64,000 nt of DNA from Cycas panzhihuaensis (lineage: Eukaryota; Cycadophyta): assembly GCA_023213395.1 (NCBI GenBank), contig CM041465.1, positions 144,963,741-145,027,740 on the forward strand. Reading direction: 5' to 3'. How positions within the stretch are numbered: the first letter of the stretch is position 1; each line of letters opens with the position of its first letter. A model generated the notes under the pieces. That model worked only from the letters and a program-made list of their open reading frames with translations, did not search any database and was not told the origin of the DNA. Position numbers and translations under genes: made by a program. Of the stretch, positions 32,859 to 43,552 are shown piece after piece.

Positions 32859-35340
32859 TGACTTTTCTCATAAAGTCTGGGTCTACTTCATCAAGCACAA
32901 GTCTGAAGCATTTTCCAAACTCAAAGAATTCAAGCTTGAAGTAGAAAATAAGTTTGGCCACTCTATCAAAACATTAAGGATAGACAATGGAGGTGAATTT
33001 ACTTCAAATGAATTCACCCAATTTTGCAAGTATAATGGCATTCAGAGACAATTGACTATTCCTCACACTCCTCAACAAAATGGAGTCTCTGAACGAATGA
33101 ACAGAACTTTGGCTAATAAAGCCAAAGCAATGATGCATGCACAAGGACTCACTCGAGCTTACTGGGTAGAGGCATTTCACACAACTGCCTATGTGCCCAA
33201 TCGCAGTCCAACTACAATAGTCACCGATATGACACCCGAGGAGGCATGGTCTGGCAAAAAGCCAACTGTCAGCCATTTGAGGACTTTTGGGTGCACTGCT
33301 TATATGCACATCCCCGACCAGCAAAGAACAAAATTAGACAAGCATAGTCTAAAATGCATCTTTGTAGGTTATGCCATTCATAGCAAAGCCTACAAGTTGT
33401 ATGATCCCATTGGGAAGAAAATGCATCTGTCAAGAGATGTAATCTTTGCTGAAGACGATCATAAGGAGTTGCAAACAGCATCCATGCAACCTTCCATTGA
33501 CAAAGGCAAGAAGGTTGTTGAGGCTTTCCTTCCCTCTCAATCTTCTACTCCATGTACATCATCTGCACCTGCTGGACCGTCTACATCATCTGATTTAGCT
33601 CCACTTGATCCTAGCACATCTTCTGTTGATCAACCACTTAGACTAGAAGATCTTGAGGTTCACTTCACTTCAATTCAAAAGTTACCAAAATGGTATACTC
33701 AAACAGTACAGGACGACCATATTATTGAAGGGAAATGTCCATCAAAATATAGGCAGTAGACTAATTTTGCACTTATAGCTGAAGTGTTATATGTTGATGA
33801 GCCTTCCACTTTTGAGGAGGCTTTTAAAAATGAAAATTGGAAGACTGCCATGGATGAAGAAATCCATTCTATTGAAAAGAATGGTACTTGGGATTTGGTT
33901 GAATTGCCTAAACACAAATAGACAATCAGTTGCAAATGGGTCTATAAGACCAAATTCCATTCTGATGGTACACTTAAGTGGCAGAAGGCTCGCCTTATGG
34001 CAAAAGGATTCAAACAAAAGGAAGGCATAGACTATGAGGAGACTTTTGCACTAGTGGCAAATATAAACACCATCAGACTCATCTTGGCCTTAGCAGATCA
34101 ATGCAAATGGCTAGCCTTTCAGATGGATGTGAAGAGCGCCTTTCTTAATAGCAATCTTCAGGAGGAGGTATACTTGGAGCAACCTCCCGGTTACAAGGTA
34201 CAAGGCAAGAAGCATTTAGTATGTCGCCTAAAATAGGCACTATATGGATTAAAACAAGCCCCAAGAGCATGGTACTCGAAGATCGATGATTACTTCTTCA
34301 GACATAGGTTTCATCGATCCACTTCAGACCCTAACCTATACATCAAACATGAAAAGAATCATGCCATTATTGTTATCTTGTATGTAGATGACTTAGTGAT
34401 CACCGGCAATGACACTAAGATGATAAACATTCTCCTGGATGACTTAAAGAGAAGTTTCGAGATGACAGATCTTGGACTTCTCCATTACTTCTTAGGCTTT
34501 GAGGTATGGCAACAGCTGGGCTATATCTTCATCTCCCAAGCGAAATATTCTTGGGACATTTTGCAATGGTTCAAGATGCACGACTGCAAGCCAACGCCTA
34601 CACCAATGGAGAATGGAACTAAGCTTACTCTCAATGAGGAAGCTGCACCTGCAGATCCCACACTTTACTGACAGTTGATTGGTAGCCTCATTTATCTCAC
34701 CAACACTCGACCAGATATTTCATTTGCAGTTGGGATTTATTCACGATATATGTCTCAACCCAATCAGAAACATTGGAATGCAGCTAAACGCATACTTAAA
34801 TACATCAAAGGCACATTGCAGCATGGCCTCGAGTATGCACATAATGAGAACTTCACTCTGGAAGGGTTCTGAGATTCTGATTGAGCAGGTTGCCAAGATA
34901 GCAGGAGATCAACCTAGAGATATTGTTTTTCCCTTGGTACAACAGTTGTTTCGTGGAGTTGCAAGAAGCAACCCAATGTTACCTTGTTCTCCACCGAAGT
35001 AGAGTACAAAGCTGCAGTCAGCGCAGCTTGTGAAGCTATCTGGCTACTACAGATTCTTGGGGAACTTGGACTTGAGCAGGATCACCCCACCAGGATATAC
35101 TGTGACAATCAAAGTGTACTCAAGTTAGCCAAGAATCCAAGTTTTCATGCACAGACCAAACACATCGAGGTTCATCATCACTTCATCAGAGAGCATGTGC
35201 AGAATGGTGAGATCAACCTCTAGTATGCACTCTACAGAGGAGGCATAACAGATACCTTTACCAAGCCTCTTGGTAGAGAAAAGTTTGTAAAATTCAGAGA
35301 TGGTCTCGACGTCCGACTTAACATTGTAAACAGTAACAGG
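32770..35340 (+). pseudogene. copia integrase, reverse transcriptase and RNase H in one frame
   Basis: One frame runs from 32770 to about 35330 with no detectable frameshift but at least eight nonsense codons (for example 33757, 33919, 34234, 34669, 34870, 35221). In order: integrase DLCGPM, FIDDFSHKVW, LRIDNGGEFTSNEF and TPQQNGVSERMNRTLANKAK; RT AKGFKQKEGIDYEETFA, MDVKSAFLN, GLKQAPRAWY and the catalytic ILYVDDLVITGND; RNase H with STEVEYKAAV, the [13 protein letters not shown] motif and FTKPLGREKF at the C-terminus. Catalytic motifs are intact, so inactivation is by point mutation. The same domains occur in the copies at 46511-53532 and 62854-64000. Confidence 0.95.
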
Positions 35341-35343
35341 GGG

Positions 35344-35899
35344 TGTTAAACCTTATGTTTACATGTTAAGATTATGTACTTTATTTTTCATGTAATATTT
35401 GTACTTTTGTACTTTAGGGGTGACTTATCACTTAAGTGATAAAGTGCACACCCACATTCTTTCTAGTGACACAACGTTGTCACTAAAGGGTCAAATGGAC
35501 CCCCATGCACTTTTGCTCACTTGAGATCCCCAAAAGGACACATGTCCTACATGCAAGGCATGTACCTTGGATGTTTGACACTTGTCAAACATCCAATGCC
35601 TTAGGTCTCTCATTTCACTCTATATAATGAGACCTCTTCTCATTGTTCATATAGAGAGTTGAGTCAGATTGTTATCTTTGTCGGTTTGCTAATCAAACTG
35701 TTTATTCATTTGGAGGTTGGACCAATTCCAACCCCACACATTTGGTATCATTTTCTTGCTCCTTCATTTTCATGCCTTGTCTTGCTTATGTTTTTCATCT
35801 TGAGAGTATCATGCTTGTTAGCATTTGTTGCTTTCTAGAACTAGAGCGAACCTAGCTTCTAGATCTTGGGACTGTGAGGCCATTAGGCCTCTTTTCAAA
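35344..35899 (+). repeat. copia 3' LTR
   Basis: Same length as the 5' LTR (556 bp), TG start at 35344 after AGGGGG. It carries the palindrome at 35425-35442 and the W-box-like inverted repeat at 35567-35596. The terminal ACA has become AAA. Confidence 0.97.
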
Positions 35900-36217
35900 G
35901 GTAGTAGGGCTGTCGACTGAGATAAAGGCAGTAGTGTCATTGACAAAGAAAGAGACAATAGGGCCATTGACTGAGAAAAATGCACTAGTGTTATCGATTG
36001 AGAAAGAGGACGCATATTGATAGAGTTGTAACGCATGGTCGCGGTTGCGAGCAAGATCACGAGCAGGGTCGCAATCGAGTTGCAACGAGTGACGTTGAGC
36101 AGATCGTAGCCGAGTGGAGTGAGTTCGAGCAGGGTTGTGAGGGTCGCCATTAAACAGGGTCACGTAGCCTTGCGAACGGGTCGGGATCGAGAGTGGCATT
36201 GATAGTAGGTTGTGCAT
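35900..36217 (-). pseudogene. 27-bp minisatellite (right block) and possible leader ORF of outer gypsy
   Basis: The minisatellite continues for about four copies (35900-36010) directly after the copia, confirming that the copia split one array. On the minus strand an ORF opens with ATG at 36217. It reads through a GTCGC-rich stretch and into the repeats (SSFSIDNTS, AFFSVNGPI, VSFFVNDTT), then meets the copia. Before the insertion it may have continued in the left block for some copies until a 26-bp unit shifts the frame. Whether this was ever translated is unknown. It could equally be leader sequence that is open by chance because the unit is a multiple of three. Confidence 0.45.
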
Positions 36218-36281
36218 GGGTCACAATCGCTCGAACCAAGATCACATACTTCTCATAGTCTCCCGCTCTGATACCAACTAA

Positions 36282-36487
36282 TGTGATGTGTAGAGACAAG
36301 GAAGAGAATGCCCTAAGGAAGATATGGAAAAGACAACGATCTTTGTATTGATTCTATTGAATATAAATACATGAGTGTGGTATTTGCAGGAGAGACACTT
36401 GTCATCCATGCATCTCCTTGTTATTTGTAAAGAGAATCAAAAAAATAAAAAGAATAAAGAATAAGAAAGAATAATGACTACTCATCA
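36282..36487 (-). repeat. outer gypsy 5' LTR
   Basis: About 206 bp, related to 10110-10323. On its left is the element's own primer-binding site (36265-36276). On its right is a second, outward-facing TGGTATCAAAGC (36491-36502) that belongs to the older host sequence. Confidence 0.88.
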
Positions 36488-36855
36488 ATATGGTATCAAA
36501 GCTTGGTTTGGAGTGAATTGGTGTGTAATTGATAGGAATAAGGAGAGGCAATTCTTCTCAAAAGTGTCTTAGAAAGGATGTTGACCCTATGCAAGAGACA
36601 GTAATTGCACCTGAGAAGAGCATGGCCAATATGTCTAGTCAATTATTGATGATGAATGCACTCCTAAGGATGATGTTGGAAAATCAAGAAGCATCTTAGG
36701 GACGAAAAAGCCAAGAGGCAATCCACATACCAAGGATTCCCTGGCTTGAAAAAGAAGAGCAATCTCCCTCTCAAGCCTCAAAGCCCCATGCAATTGTCCC
36801 TCCAATTACTAAAGTGTATCAAAAAAGGAAGAGGATGCAAAAGGAAGAGCGTTGG
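36488..36855 (+). pseudogene. primer-binding site and gag-like start of an older element
   Basis: TGGTATCAAAGC at 36491-36502 is followed by a short leader and a lysine/glutamate/methionine-rich frame (MANMSSQLLMMNALLRMMLENQEAS, then PWLEKEEQSPSQASK). This resembles the charged N-terminus of a retroelement gag. There is a stop after about 35 codons. If the outer gypsy is removed, the sequence left of 10110 joins here, so the older LTR should end near 10105. The following sequence (from about 36856) is another repeat, so only about 350 bp of internal region remains. Confidence 0.5.
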
Positions 36856-37620
36856 TGTAAAATCTAGTCCTTGTGCACTTTGGACAATGGAAAATTAGCA
36901 AAATATGTTTAATATGACACGATGAGTGTAGGAAAGCATCAACAGAGGCTCGTACGAAAGAACGCATGACAAAATCCAGTGAACACTATTGGAAAAGAAC
37001 TCTTAGGGAACGCTTAATAGGATGTGTTCTGGAATGGAATGCAACACAGTCTAAAACACATATAGAAAGTATATCCAAGAATGTACAGAACGCACAATTG
37101 AAAAGATACATTCTAGGACAACTGATGTCATCAGTGTACACATGTTCGTATGGTCGCATGACTGAAGTAGTGTATTAAAAGGCATATTAATGAGTCATTA
37201 TGAAAAGGTGTATTTTGTTATGAAATGAAATGGTTGTGATCATAAGTCACAACAATTCCCCAAAAAACATGTAAATGGATTTTTATTGGTCATTTTCTCC
37301 ACCATTCTGGTGTAAGAGACAAGTCATTTGATCTAGTGTCATCTTTTCTAATGTCATAGATCGACATTGTCGTTTTCCAGTGACATGAAGACATTGTACA
37401 AAATGATATTGCTTAACGAAACCAGAGTTACATGGAAATTGTGTATCATGTATTGATTCTTATTGATGTATGGTGTTATATGATTGATATTATGATGGAT
37501 GTTGAGATGTTATGATGACATTCTTATGGTGGGTTGATGGACTTCCGAACATATTTGACGTGTTTGGATATGTTATGAGATCAACATGTTGAAAAACCCC
37601 TAGACACACTGCCGGAAGTG
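36856..37620 (+). repeat. diverged dispersed repeat, second copy
   Basis: Shares ordered blocks with 8690-9300 (GGAATGGAATGCA, GTTGTGATCATAAGTCACAAC, CCCCAAAAAACATG, CTCCACCATTCTGGTGTAAG, TGATTGATATTATGATGG). The central inverted repeat is kept though its bases differ. It may be an LTR of the older element. 37620-38070 shows nothing I recognise. Confidence 0.5.
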
Positions 37621-38069
37621 ACTCTTTGAGAAGTGTGTTTTCTAAGGGGCGAGAAGTTCGTCAACATTGGTTCTGTTGCCCATGTCCATTGAGGAGGTAT
37701 TGAGTCAAAGTTTCACCATACAAACTTATGCCTAAAGATCAAGGAACCTTGGTTGTCGTCATGATGGCAAGCTGTGACTAAGCCTCTGACAGTCGAGGGA
37801 CCTTCTAATGCCACCAAAATGACCTTTGAAGGTGGGTGAGCCACCTAAATAACTTTCACCTAAGGGAATTCAAGAATGTACTAGACAAAGGGCCATCAGA
37901 TGGACAAATGAGAAAAAGTTAAAAAGGGCAAGAAGATTAAGTTTCATTAAAAACAACAAGGTCAAGGGTCGATCTATAAAAAGGTCTGAGGCAAGTGGTG
38001 CCCAAACACCCAAAGAACAAGAAAATGGAGAACCAATGGTAATAACACCTATGAAATGACCCCATTAGA

Positions 38070-38523
38070 GTTTGGTCGACTTCTATATAATTGTTGTGGC
38101 TGACTTCTAAAGGTGATCTTGGGCGCATCTCTCCTTGTCTTGGCCAACCTCATTAAGACCCAGATTGAGAGCCTATAAATAGGGATCTTTGAGGTCATTC
38201 TTCATCATCAATTTGTGGAGTCTTTCCTTCTCAGTTTCGGCCTTAGGGTTGCATTTTCTAAGGAGGATCCCTGCCTCGAAGGGTTTGGATTCCCGCCTCA
38301 AAGGGTTTGGTGGTTATTGCAGGTTGTGTTGGTAATTCTGGAACTCTGATTTATGCTTTGGATCCATTTGACATCATATTTTGGCACTTGTAATTGAGTT
38401 ATATCTGGAAGTATTCATATATATTATATTCTTGTATGTGTAATTGCTAGTTGTGTTCTATTATCTATGGAAATCGGGCTTTGTTCTGTCTTATTTCTGG
38501 TTTTTGGTGAAACGATCCGTAAC
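38070..38523 (+). repeat. fragment of a chromovirus LTR
   Basis: It matches, in order, the minus-strand reading of the 2504/7661 LTRs: GCCTATAAATAGGGATC, TTTCGGCCTTAGGGTTGCA, GAGGATCCC, TCGAAGGGTTTGG and a similar 3' part. It lacks the 5' part of that LTR and there is no matching internal region beside it, so it is a partial or solo LTR. Confidence 0.7.
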
Positions 38524-40108
38524 AACCTATCCCATTTGGATAAGATATAATCAACCCTGAAAAAGAGGAGGAGATTCCAAAAGAGGTCAAATATTCAAAA
38601 GAAGAAAACAATACTTTAGAGGAGGAAAGAGAAATTCTATGGAAGGGGGAAGGATGGAGTGTGGACTCTAGTTCGAAGAGCCTAAGTGATCACGACGAAA
38701 AGGCGAAGGAAGGTCCCTCGGCATATTAGGAAAATCATCTCACAATGCAATTGTTTGACGATAGGCTAGAAAAAGAATTTGAACAATCATTCTTGATTAT
38801 AACACTCTTGACAGTACAAATATCAAATCATTCAGAACTTATTCATTTGAGGATGCCCTTTCAAAATCCTTTATTTAGGAGAGAATATTAGGAGAAGTCT
38901 ACCTGGGATGCCACTGAAACCCAGTAAGGTGGAAGAAGAAGTTGTAACTCCAAAGATAGAAATTACACCACCCGATTCTCCAAAAATAGAAGTTACAACA
39001 CCTAGCTCTCTGAAAATGGGGGATTTAAAAGAGTTCGGTAAGTTAATCTTCGATGATACATTGAATGTAGCACAGGATGCATGCCTATTTCAAAACTTGG
39101 TAAATGTAAAGAAAAGTACAAATAAGGATGAGATTAAGGCGAGACTGAATTGTATATTACGTAGAGTACCATTAACAGGGTACAAAGAATTGGACAAGAC
39201 AAAATCTTAGGAAGAGGTGGAAAAGGAATTTGAGGAAAGATTCTAGGATTTTTTTAGCAATGGAGCCATAAAAATTGCCTTGAAGGGGATTAAACAAAGA
39301 CTTACGAGAATTGATGTTGACCTACATAAGTCATATGAAAATCATAGCCACCAATATGATTGATGAAAAAATGATAAATTACAGTATGAAGAACTACTTC
39401 GTCAGAGGTTTGAATGAGAAACTCAAAACAGTGATGCAAACACATCCACTAAAATCTTTTAAGGATGCCCAAGAGTTGGCATTAGAGTTTGAAATAGATA
39501 TGGATGCCAAGATAGGAGGGCAAGTTGTGTTATTATTGAAACTATAAGATGAAATTCAGGAAATGAAGCATCAACAAAATGGTAGACAATATTTCCAAGT
39601 CGACAAAAGAAAAGAAGATTTAGAAGTAGAAGCCCTTAGGAAGGAAGTAGCAAGACTAAAAATGAAAACAAATAGGAATCAAGGAGAGGAAGATAAAGTG
39701 AAAAAGAAAAATGGAAAAGAACCCTGAATAGATAAATGGTGTCACATTTGGGACGAAGACTCTCATTCCACATCGGGATGTGAGCTAAACCCTAAAAATA
39801 GTGCTTTGAGGAAACAAGATAAATGGTGTCACATATGTGATGTGGACACCCACAACATGAAGGATTGCAATTTCAATCCTCATGGAAGACGCTACAAACG
39901 AAGAGGAAGGGGTAGAAGTGTTGACTTAGCCAAACATTTCTATGCTACTAGAATGGCACCAAAGGCCTCTAGAAAGAAGGCACCCATTGGGAGATGCTTA
40001 GTTTGCTTTGAGTTCGGCCATTGGAAGTTAGAATGTCCAATGGCCAAGGCACACAAACAATGTCCCTTTGTGTGTAAAGATTGCAGGCGTGGGAATCATT
40101 GCATGGAG
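38524..40108 (+). pseudogene. retroelement gag-like relic with multiple zinc knuckles
   Basis: Open pieces at 38908-39210, 39311-39547 and 39806-40108 are joined by stops. The first has proline-rich repeats (TPPDSPKIEVTTPSS) and a capsid-like helical part (VAQDACLFQNLV..RLNCILRRVPLTGYKELDK). The second reads LTYISHMKIIATNMID..YFVRGLNEKLKTVMQTHPLKSF, a typical Gag capsid end. Then come CCHC knuckles at about 39735-39780 (second cysteine lost, CHIW), 39825-39870 (CHICDVDTHNMKDC) and 39998-40038 (CLVCFEFGHWKLEC). A fourth, starting CKDCRRGNH, is cut by the copia LTR at 40109. It continues after the copia at 53533. Confidence 0.7.
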
Positions 40109-40573
40109 TGTTGAGAATGGTGGCATTAACAACACTTTGGATCTAAAAGAGAGGAAAATTTGCAACAAAATAAAGATGATTAGCATCTAAGCAAGCAAGG
40201 ATGGAGATGAGCACATAAGCAAGCATAGGCACAATGATCACAAGCATGAGGACACAAATATGGAGGGGAAGGAATTGATCCAACTCCAAATAAATAAGAA
40301 TACTTGGATTAAGAAGACTAGAAGCATAACAATACAACACTCTCTCATATGAAATACATGAGGAATGGTCTCATTATATAGAAACCTTAGAGCGCTGCAT
40401 GTTTGACAAATGTCAAACATGCAAACCAGCTAGTTGCATGCGGGACAAGTGTCCCCTTAGCTCTCTTGTGAGTACAAGTGCATGAGGGTAGTGATAAGTC
40501 ACATTAACATAAAGTATATCAATAAATATATTATGAAGTACATCACTTAACATTTAAACATAAAGGTTTAACA
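40109..40573 (-). repeat. copia 3' LTR, unit 1
   Basis: Same as 46511-46980 with a few changes. The inverted repeat is perfect here (40396-40408 with 40411-40423). It lacks about 65 bp present in the 5' LTR 52996-53532, like the other two units. Confidence 0.93.
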
Positions 40574-42587
40574 CCCCCTCTTAATGTTTACAATGTTAAG
40601 TCAAACACTAAGACCATCCTTGAATTTTTCAAACTTCTCTCTACCAAGTGGCTTGGTAAAGATATCTGCTATTTGTTGGTCAGTGTGCCTATATAAGAGG
40701 TTGATCTCAATGTTCTGAACATGCTCCCTAATAAATGGTGATAAACCTCGATGTGCTTGGTCTTTTCATAAAAAATTGGATTTGTAGTTAACTTGAGCAC
40801 ACTTTGATTGTTGCAATATAGCTTGGCGGGGTGATCTTGCTCAAATCCAAGCTCACAAAGAATCCTCTTCAGCTAAATAACCTCACAAGCTGTGTTGACT
40901 GCAGCTTTGTACTCTACTTCCATGGATGATAAGGTAACATTGGGTTGCTTCTTACAACTCTATGAAATGACTCCTGAACCAAGGGTGAAACAATATCCCC
41001 AGGTTGATCTATGGCTATCTTGGCAACTTGCCAATTAAAATTCGAGAACCCTTCCAAAATGAAGTTCTCATTATGAGTATACTGAAGGCCATGCTGGAAT
41101 GTGCCTTTAATGTATCTCAGTATATGTCTTCCTACATTTCAATGTTTCTGATTAGGTTGAATCATGTATCTAGGGCAAATCCCAACTGCAAATGAAATGG
41201 ACGATTTAGTGTACATTAGGCTATCCACTAGTTGCCGGTATCATGTAGGATTTGTTAATTTTGCTTCTTCTTCAAGTGTTAATTCAGTGCCAATCTCCAT
41301 AGGTGTTGGCGATGGTTTGCAATCTTCCATTCTGAAACACTACAAAATGTTCCAAGAATACTTGACTTGGGAAAGGAAGATATGACCTAGTTGTTGTCAT
41401 ACCTCCATGCCTAAAAAATAATGGAGAAGACTGAGATCGGTCATCTCAAAACTCCTCTTAAGATCATCTTGGAGAATGTCTACCATCTTAGTATCATTTC
41501 CTATGATCACTAAGTCATCAACATACAAAATGACAAAGACTACATGGTTCTCCTTAACTTTTATATATAAGTTAAGATCTGATGAAGATTGATAATATCC
41601 ATGTCTCAAAAAATAATCATCGATTTTAGAGTACCACGCTTTTGGGGCCTGTTTTAAACCATGAAATGCCTTCTTGAGGTGATAGACCAAATATTCTTGC
41701 CGTGTTCAATATATCCAAGAGGTTGCTCCAAATATACTTCCTCTTGAAGATCGCCACAGAGAAAGGTGCTCTTCACATCCATTTAGTAGATTGGCCACTT
41801 ACATTCAGAAGCTAAGGCCAATATAAATTTGATGGTATTCATGTTTGCTACAAGTGCAGAGATCTCCTCATAATCAATGCCTTCCTTTTGTTTGAAACCC
41901 TTTGCAACAAGTCGAGCCTTATGATGCTTGATTGAACCATCATAGTGGAATTTGGTTTTAGACACCCATTTACAACTGATTGCTTATTTATTTTTAGACA
42001 ATTCTACCAAATCCATATTCCATTCTTTTCAATAGAATGGATTTCATCATTCATAGTAGCTTTTCCACTTTTCACTTTTACTAATCTCCTCAAAAGTGGA
42101 AGGCTCATCAACACAAAGCACTTCAGCCATAAGTGCATAGTTTGTTTGCTACCTCATCTTTGATGGACATTTTTCTTCTATAGTCTGATTGTCCTGTACT
42201 GTCTAGGTGTACCATTTAGGTAGCTTCTTTATAGATGTAGCTTCAACCTCAATATCTTTTAGTTGTATTGGCGGATCAATAGAAGAAGTGCCAAGATCAA
42301 GTGGAGCTGAATTTGAGGTAGTTGGAGCAAAGTAGAAGCGACAGAAGCAAAAGATGTACATGGTGTAAAGGATTTTGAGGGAAGTCATTCCTCAACAGTC
42401 TGTTTACCTTTTTCACGAGGAGATTGGATGGATGCGGATTCCAACCCCTCATTATCTTTAGCAAAGATTACATCTCTAGAAACATGCATTTTCTTAGCAG
42501 TGGTGTTATATACCTTATATGCTTTGCTATGAATAGCATAACCAATAAAATTACATTTAAGACTATTCTAATCTAACTTCTTTCTTT
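40574..42587 (-). pseudogene. copia RT/RNase H relic, unit 1
   Basis: Minus-strand pieces: RT start (42388-42203, with a KLPKWYT end), AKGFKQKEGIDYEEISALVANMNTIKFILALASECKWP (41965-41783), GLKQAPKAWYSKIDDYF and the catalytic ILYVDDLVIIGND (41690-41397). RNase H lies around 41000-40590 in broken frames (CNNQSVLKLTTNP-like, FTKPLGREKFEKF). The integrase is absent because the tandem breakpoint falls at 42587. This is a truncated copy of the copia at 46511-53532. Confidence 0.9.
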
Positions 42588-43082
42588 GAAGATTCAGAAG
42601 TAGAAGCCCTTAGGAAGGAAGTAGCAAGACTAAAAATGAAAACAAATAGGAATCAAGGAGAGGAAGATAAAGTGAAAAAGAAAAATGGAAAAGAACCCTG
42701 AATAGATAAATGGTGTCACATTTAGGACGAAGACTCTCATTCCACATAGGGATGTGAGCTAAACCCTAAAAATAGTGCTTTGAGAAAACAAGATAAATGG
42801 TGTCACATATGTGATGTGGACTCCCACAACATGAAGGATTGCAATTTCAATCCTCATGGAAGAAACTACAGATGAAGAGGAAGGGGTAGAGGTGTTGACT
42901 TAGCCAAACATTTCTATGCTACTAGAATGGCACCAAAGGCCTCTAGAAAGAAGGCACCCATTGGGAGATGCTTAGTTTGGTTTGAGTTCGGCCATTGGAA
43001 GTTAGAATGTCCAATGGCCAAGGCACACAAACAATGTCCCTTTGCGTGTAAAGATTACAGGCGTGGGAATCATTGCATGGAG

Positions 43083-43552
43083 TGTTGAGAATGGTGGCAT
43101 TAAACCTACAACACTTTGGATCTAAAAGAGAGGAAAATTTTCAACAAAATAAAGATGATTAGCATCTAAGCAAGCAAGCATGGAAATGAGCACATAAGCA
43201 AGCATAGGCACAATGATCACAAGCATGAGGACACAAATATGGAGGGGAAGGAATTGATCCAACTCCAAAGAAATAAGAATATTTGGATTAAGAAGACTAG
43301 AAGCATAACAATACAGCACTCTCTCATATGAAATACACGAGGAATGGTCTCATTATATAGAAACCTTAGAGCGTTGCATGTTTGACAAATGTCAAACATG
43401 CAAGCCAGCTAGTTGCATGCGGGACAAGTGTCCCCTTAGCTCTCTTGTGACTACAAGTGCATGAGGGTAGTGATAAGTCACATTAACATAAAGTATATCA
43501 ATAAATATATTATGAAGTACATCACTTAACATTTAAACATAAAGGTTTAACA
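43083..43552 (-). repeat. copia 3' LTR, unit 2
   Basis: TGTTGAGAATGG to GGTTTAACA, matching the LTRs of units 1 and 3. The preceding bases TGGAG are kept from the original insertion. Confidence 0.93.

Larger units (their letters stand above)
28415..35899 (+). mobile_element. complete Ty1/copia nested in the minisatellite, TSD GGTAG
   Basis: LTRs 28415-28970 and 35344-35899 are both 556 bp. The primer-binding site is at 28973-28984 (TGGTATCAGAGC), two bases inside the LTR. A polypurine tract AGGGGG directly precedes the 3' LTR. GGTAG is duplicated at 28410-28414 and 35900-35904. Internal order: leader 28985-31147, gag, protease, integrase, RT, RNase H. LTRs differ by roughly 2-3 percent by eye. 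The coding region has two frameshifts and at least eight nonsense codons. The element at 62854-64000 is a close relative. Confidence 0.98.
10110..36487 (-). mobile_element. outer short-LTR Ty3/gypsy chromovirus, split by three nested elements
   Basis: The LTRs at 10110-10323 and 36282-36487 are clearly related. The right one has a primer-binding site on its inner side (36265-36276, TGGTATCAGAGC on the minus strand). The left one has a purine tract on its inner side (minus strand AAAAGGGAGGAAT). Between them, once 10538-15902, 17195-24986 and 28415-35899 and their duplications are set aside, a minus-strand order of leader, gag, protease, RT/RNase H, integrase and chromodomain remains. Flanking bases are ATATT (10105-10109) and ATATG (36488-36492), an imperfect duplication. 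The three insertions inside it, and many coding breaks, show it is the oldest of the four. Confidence 0.88.
39614..42587. repeat. tandem unit 1 of a gag/copia segmental triplication
   Basis: The unit starts GAAGATTTAGAAG within the gag relic and ends ...CTTTCTTT within copia integrase. It is followed at once by GAAGATTCAGAAG, the start of unit 2. It contains 495 bp of gag relic, a copia 3' LTR (40109-40573) and about 2.0 kb of copia 3' coding sequence in reverse. Confidence 0.92.

Noticed and set aside
36020-36260. GTCGC-rich stretch considered as a CpG-island promoter of a host gene
   Set aside because: It lies between the primer-binding site and gag of the outer gypsy and no host gene follows on either side.
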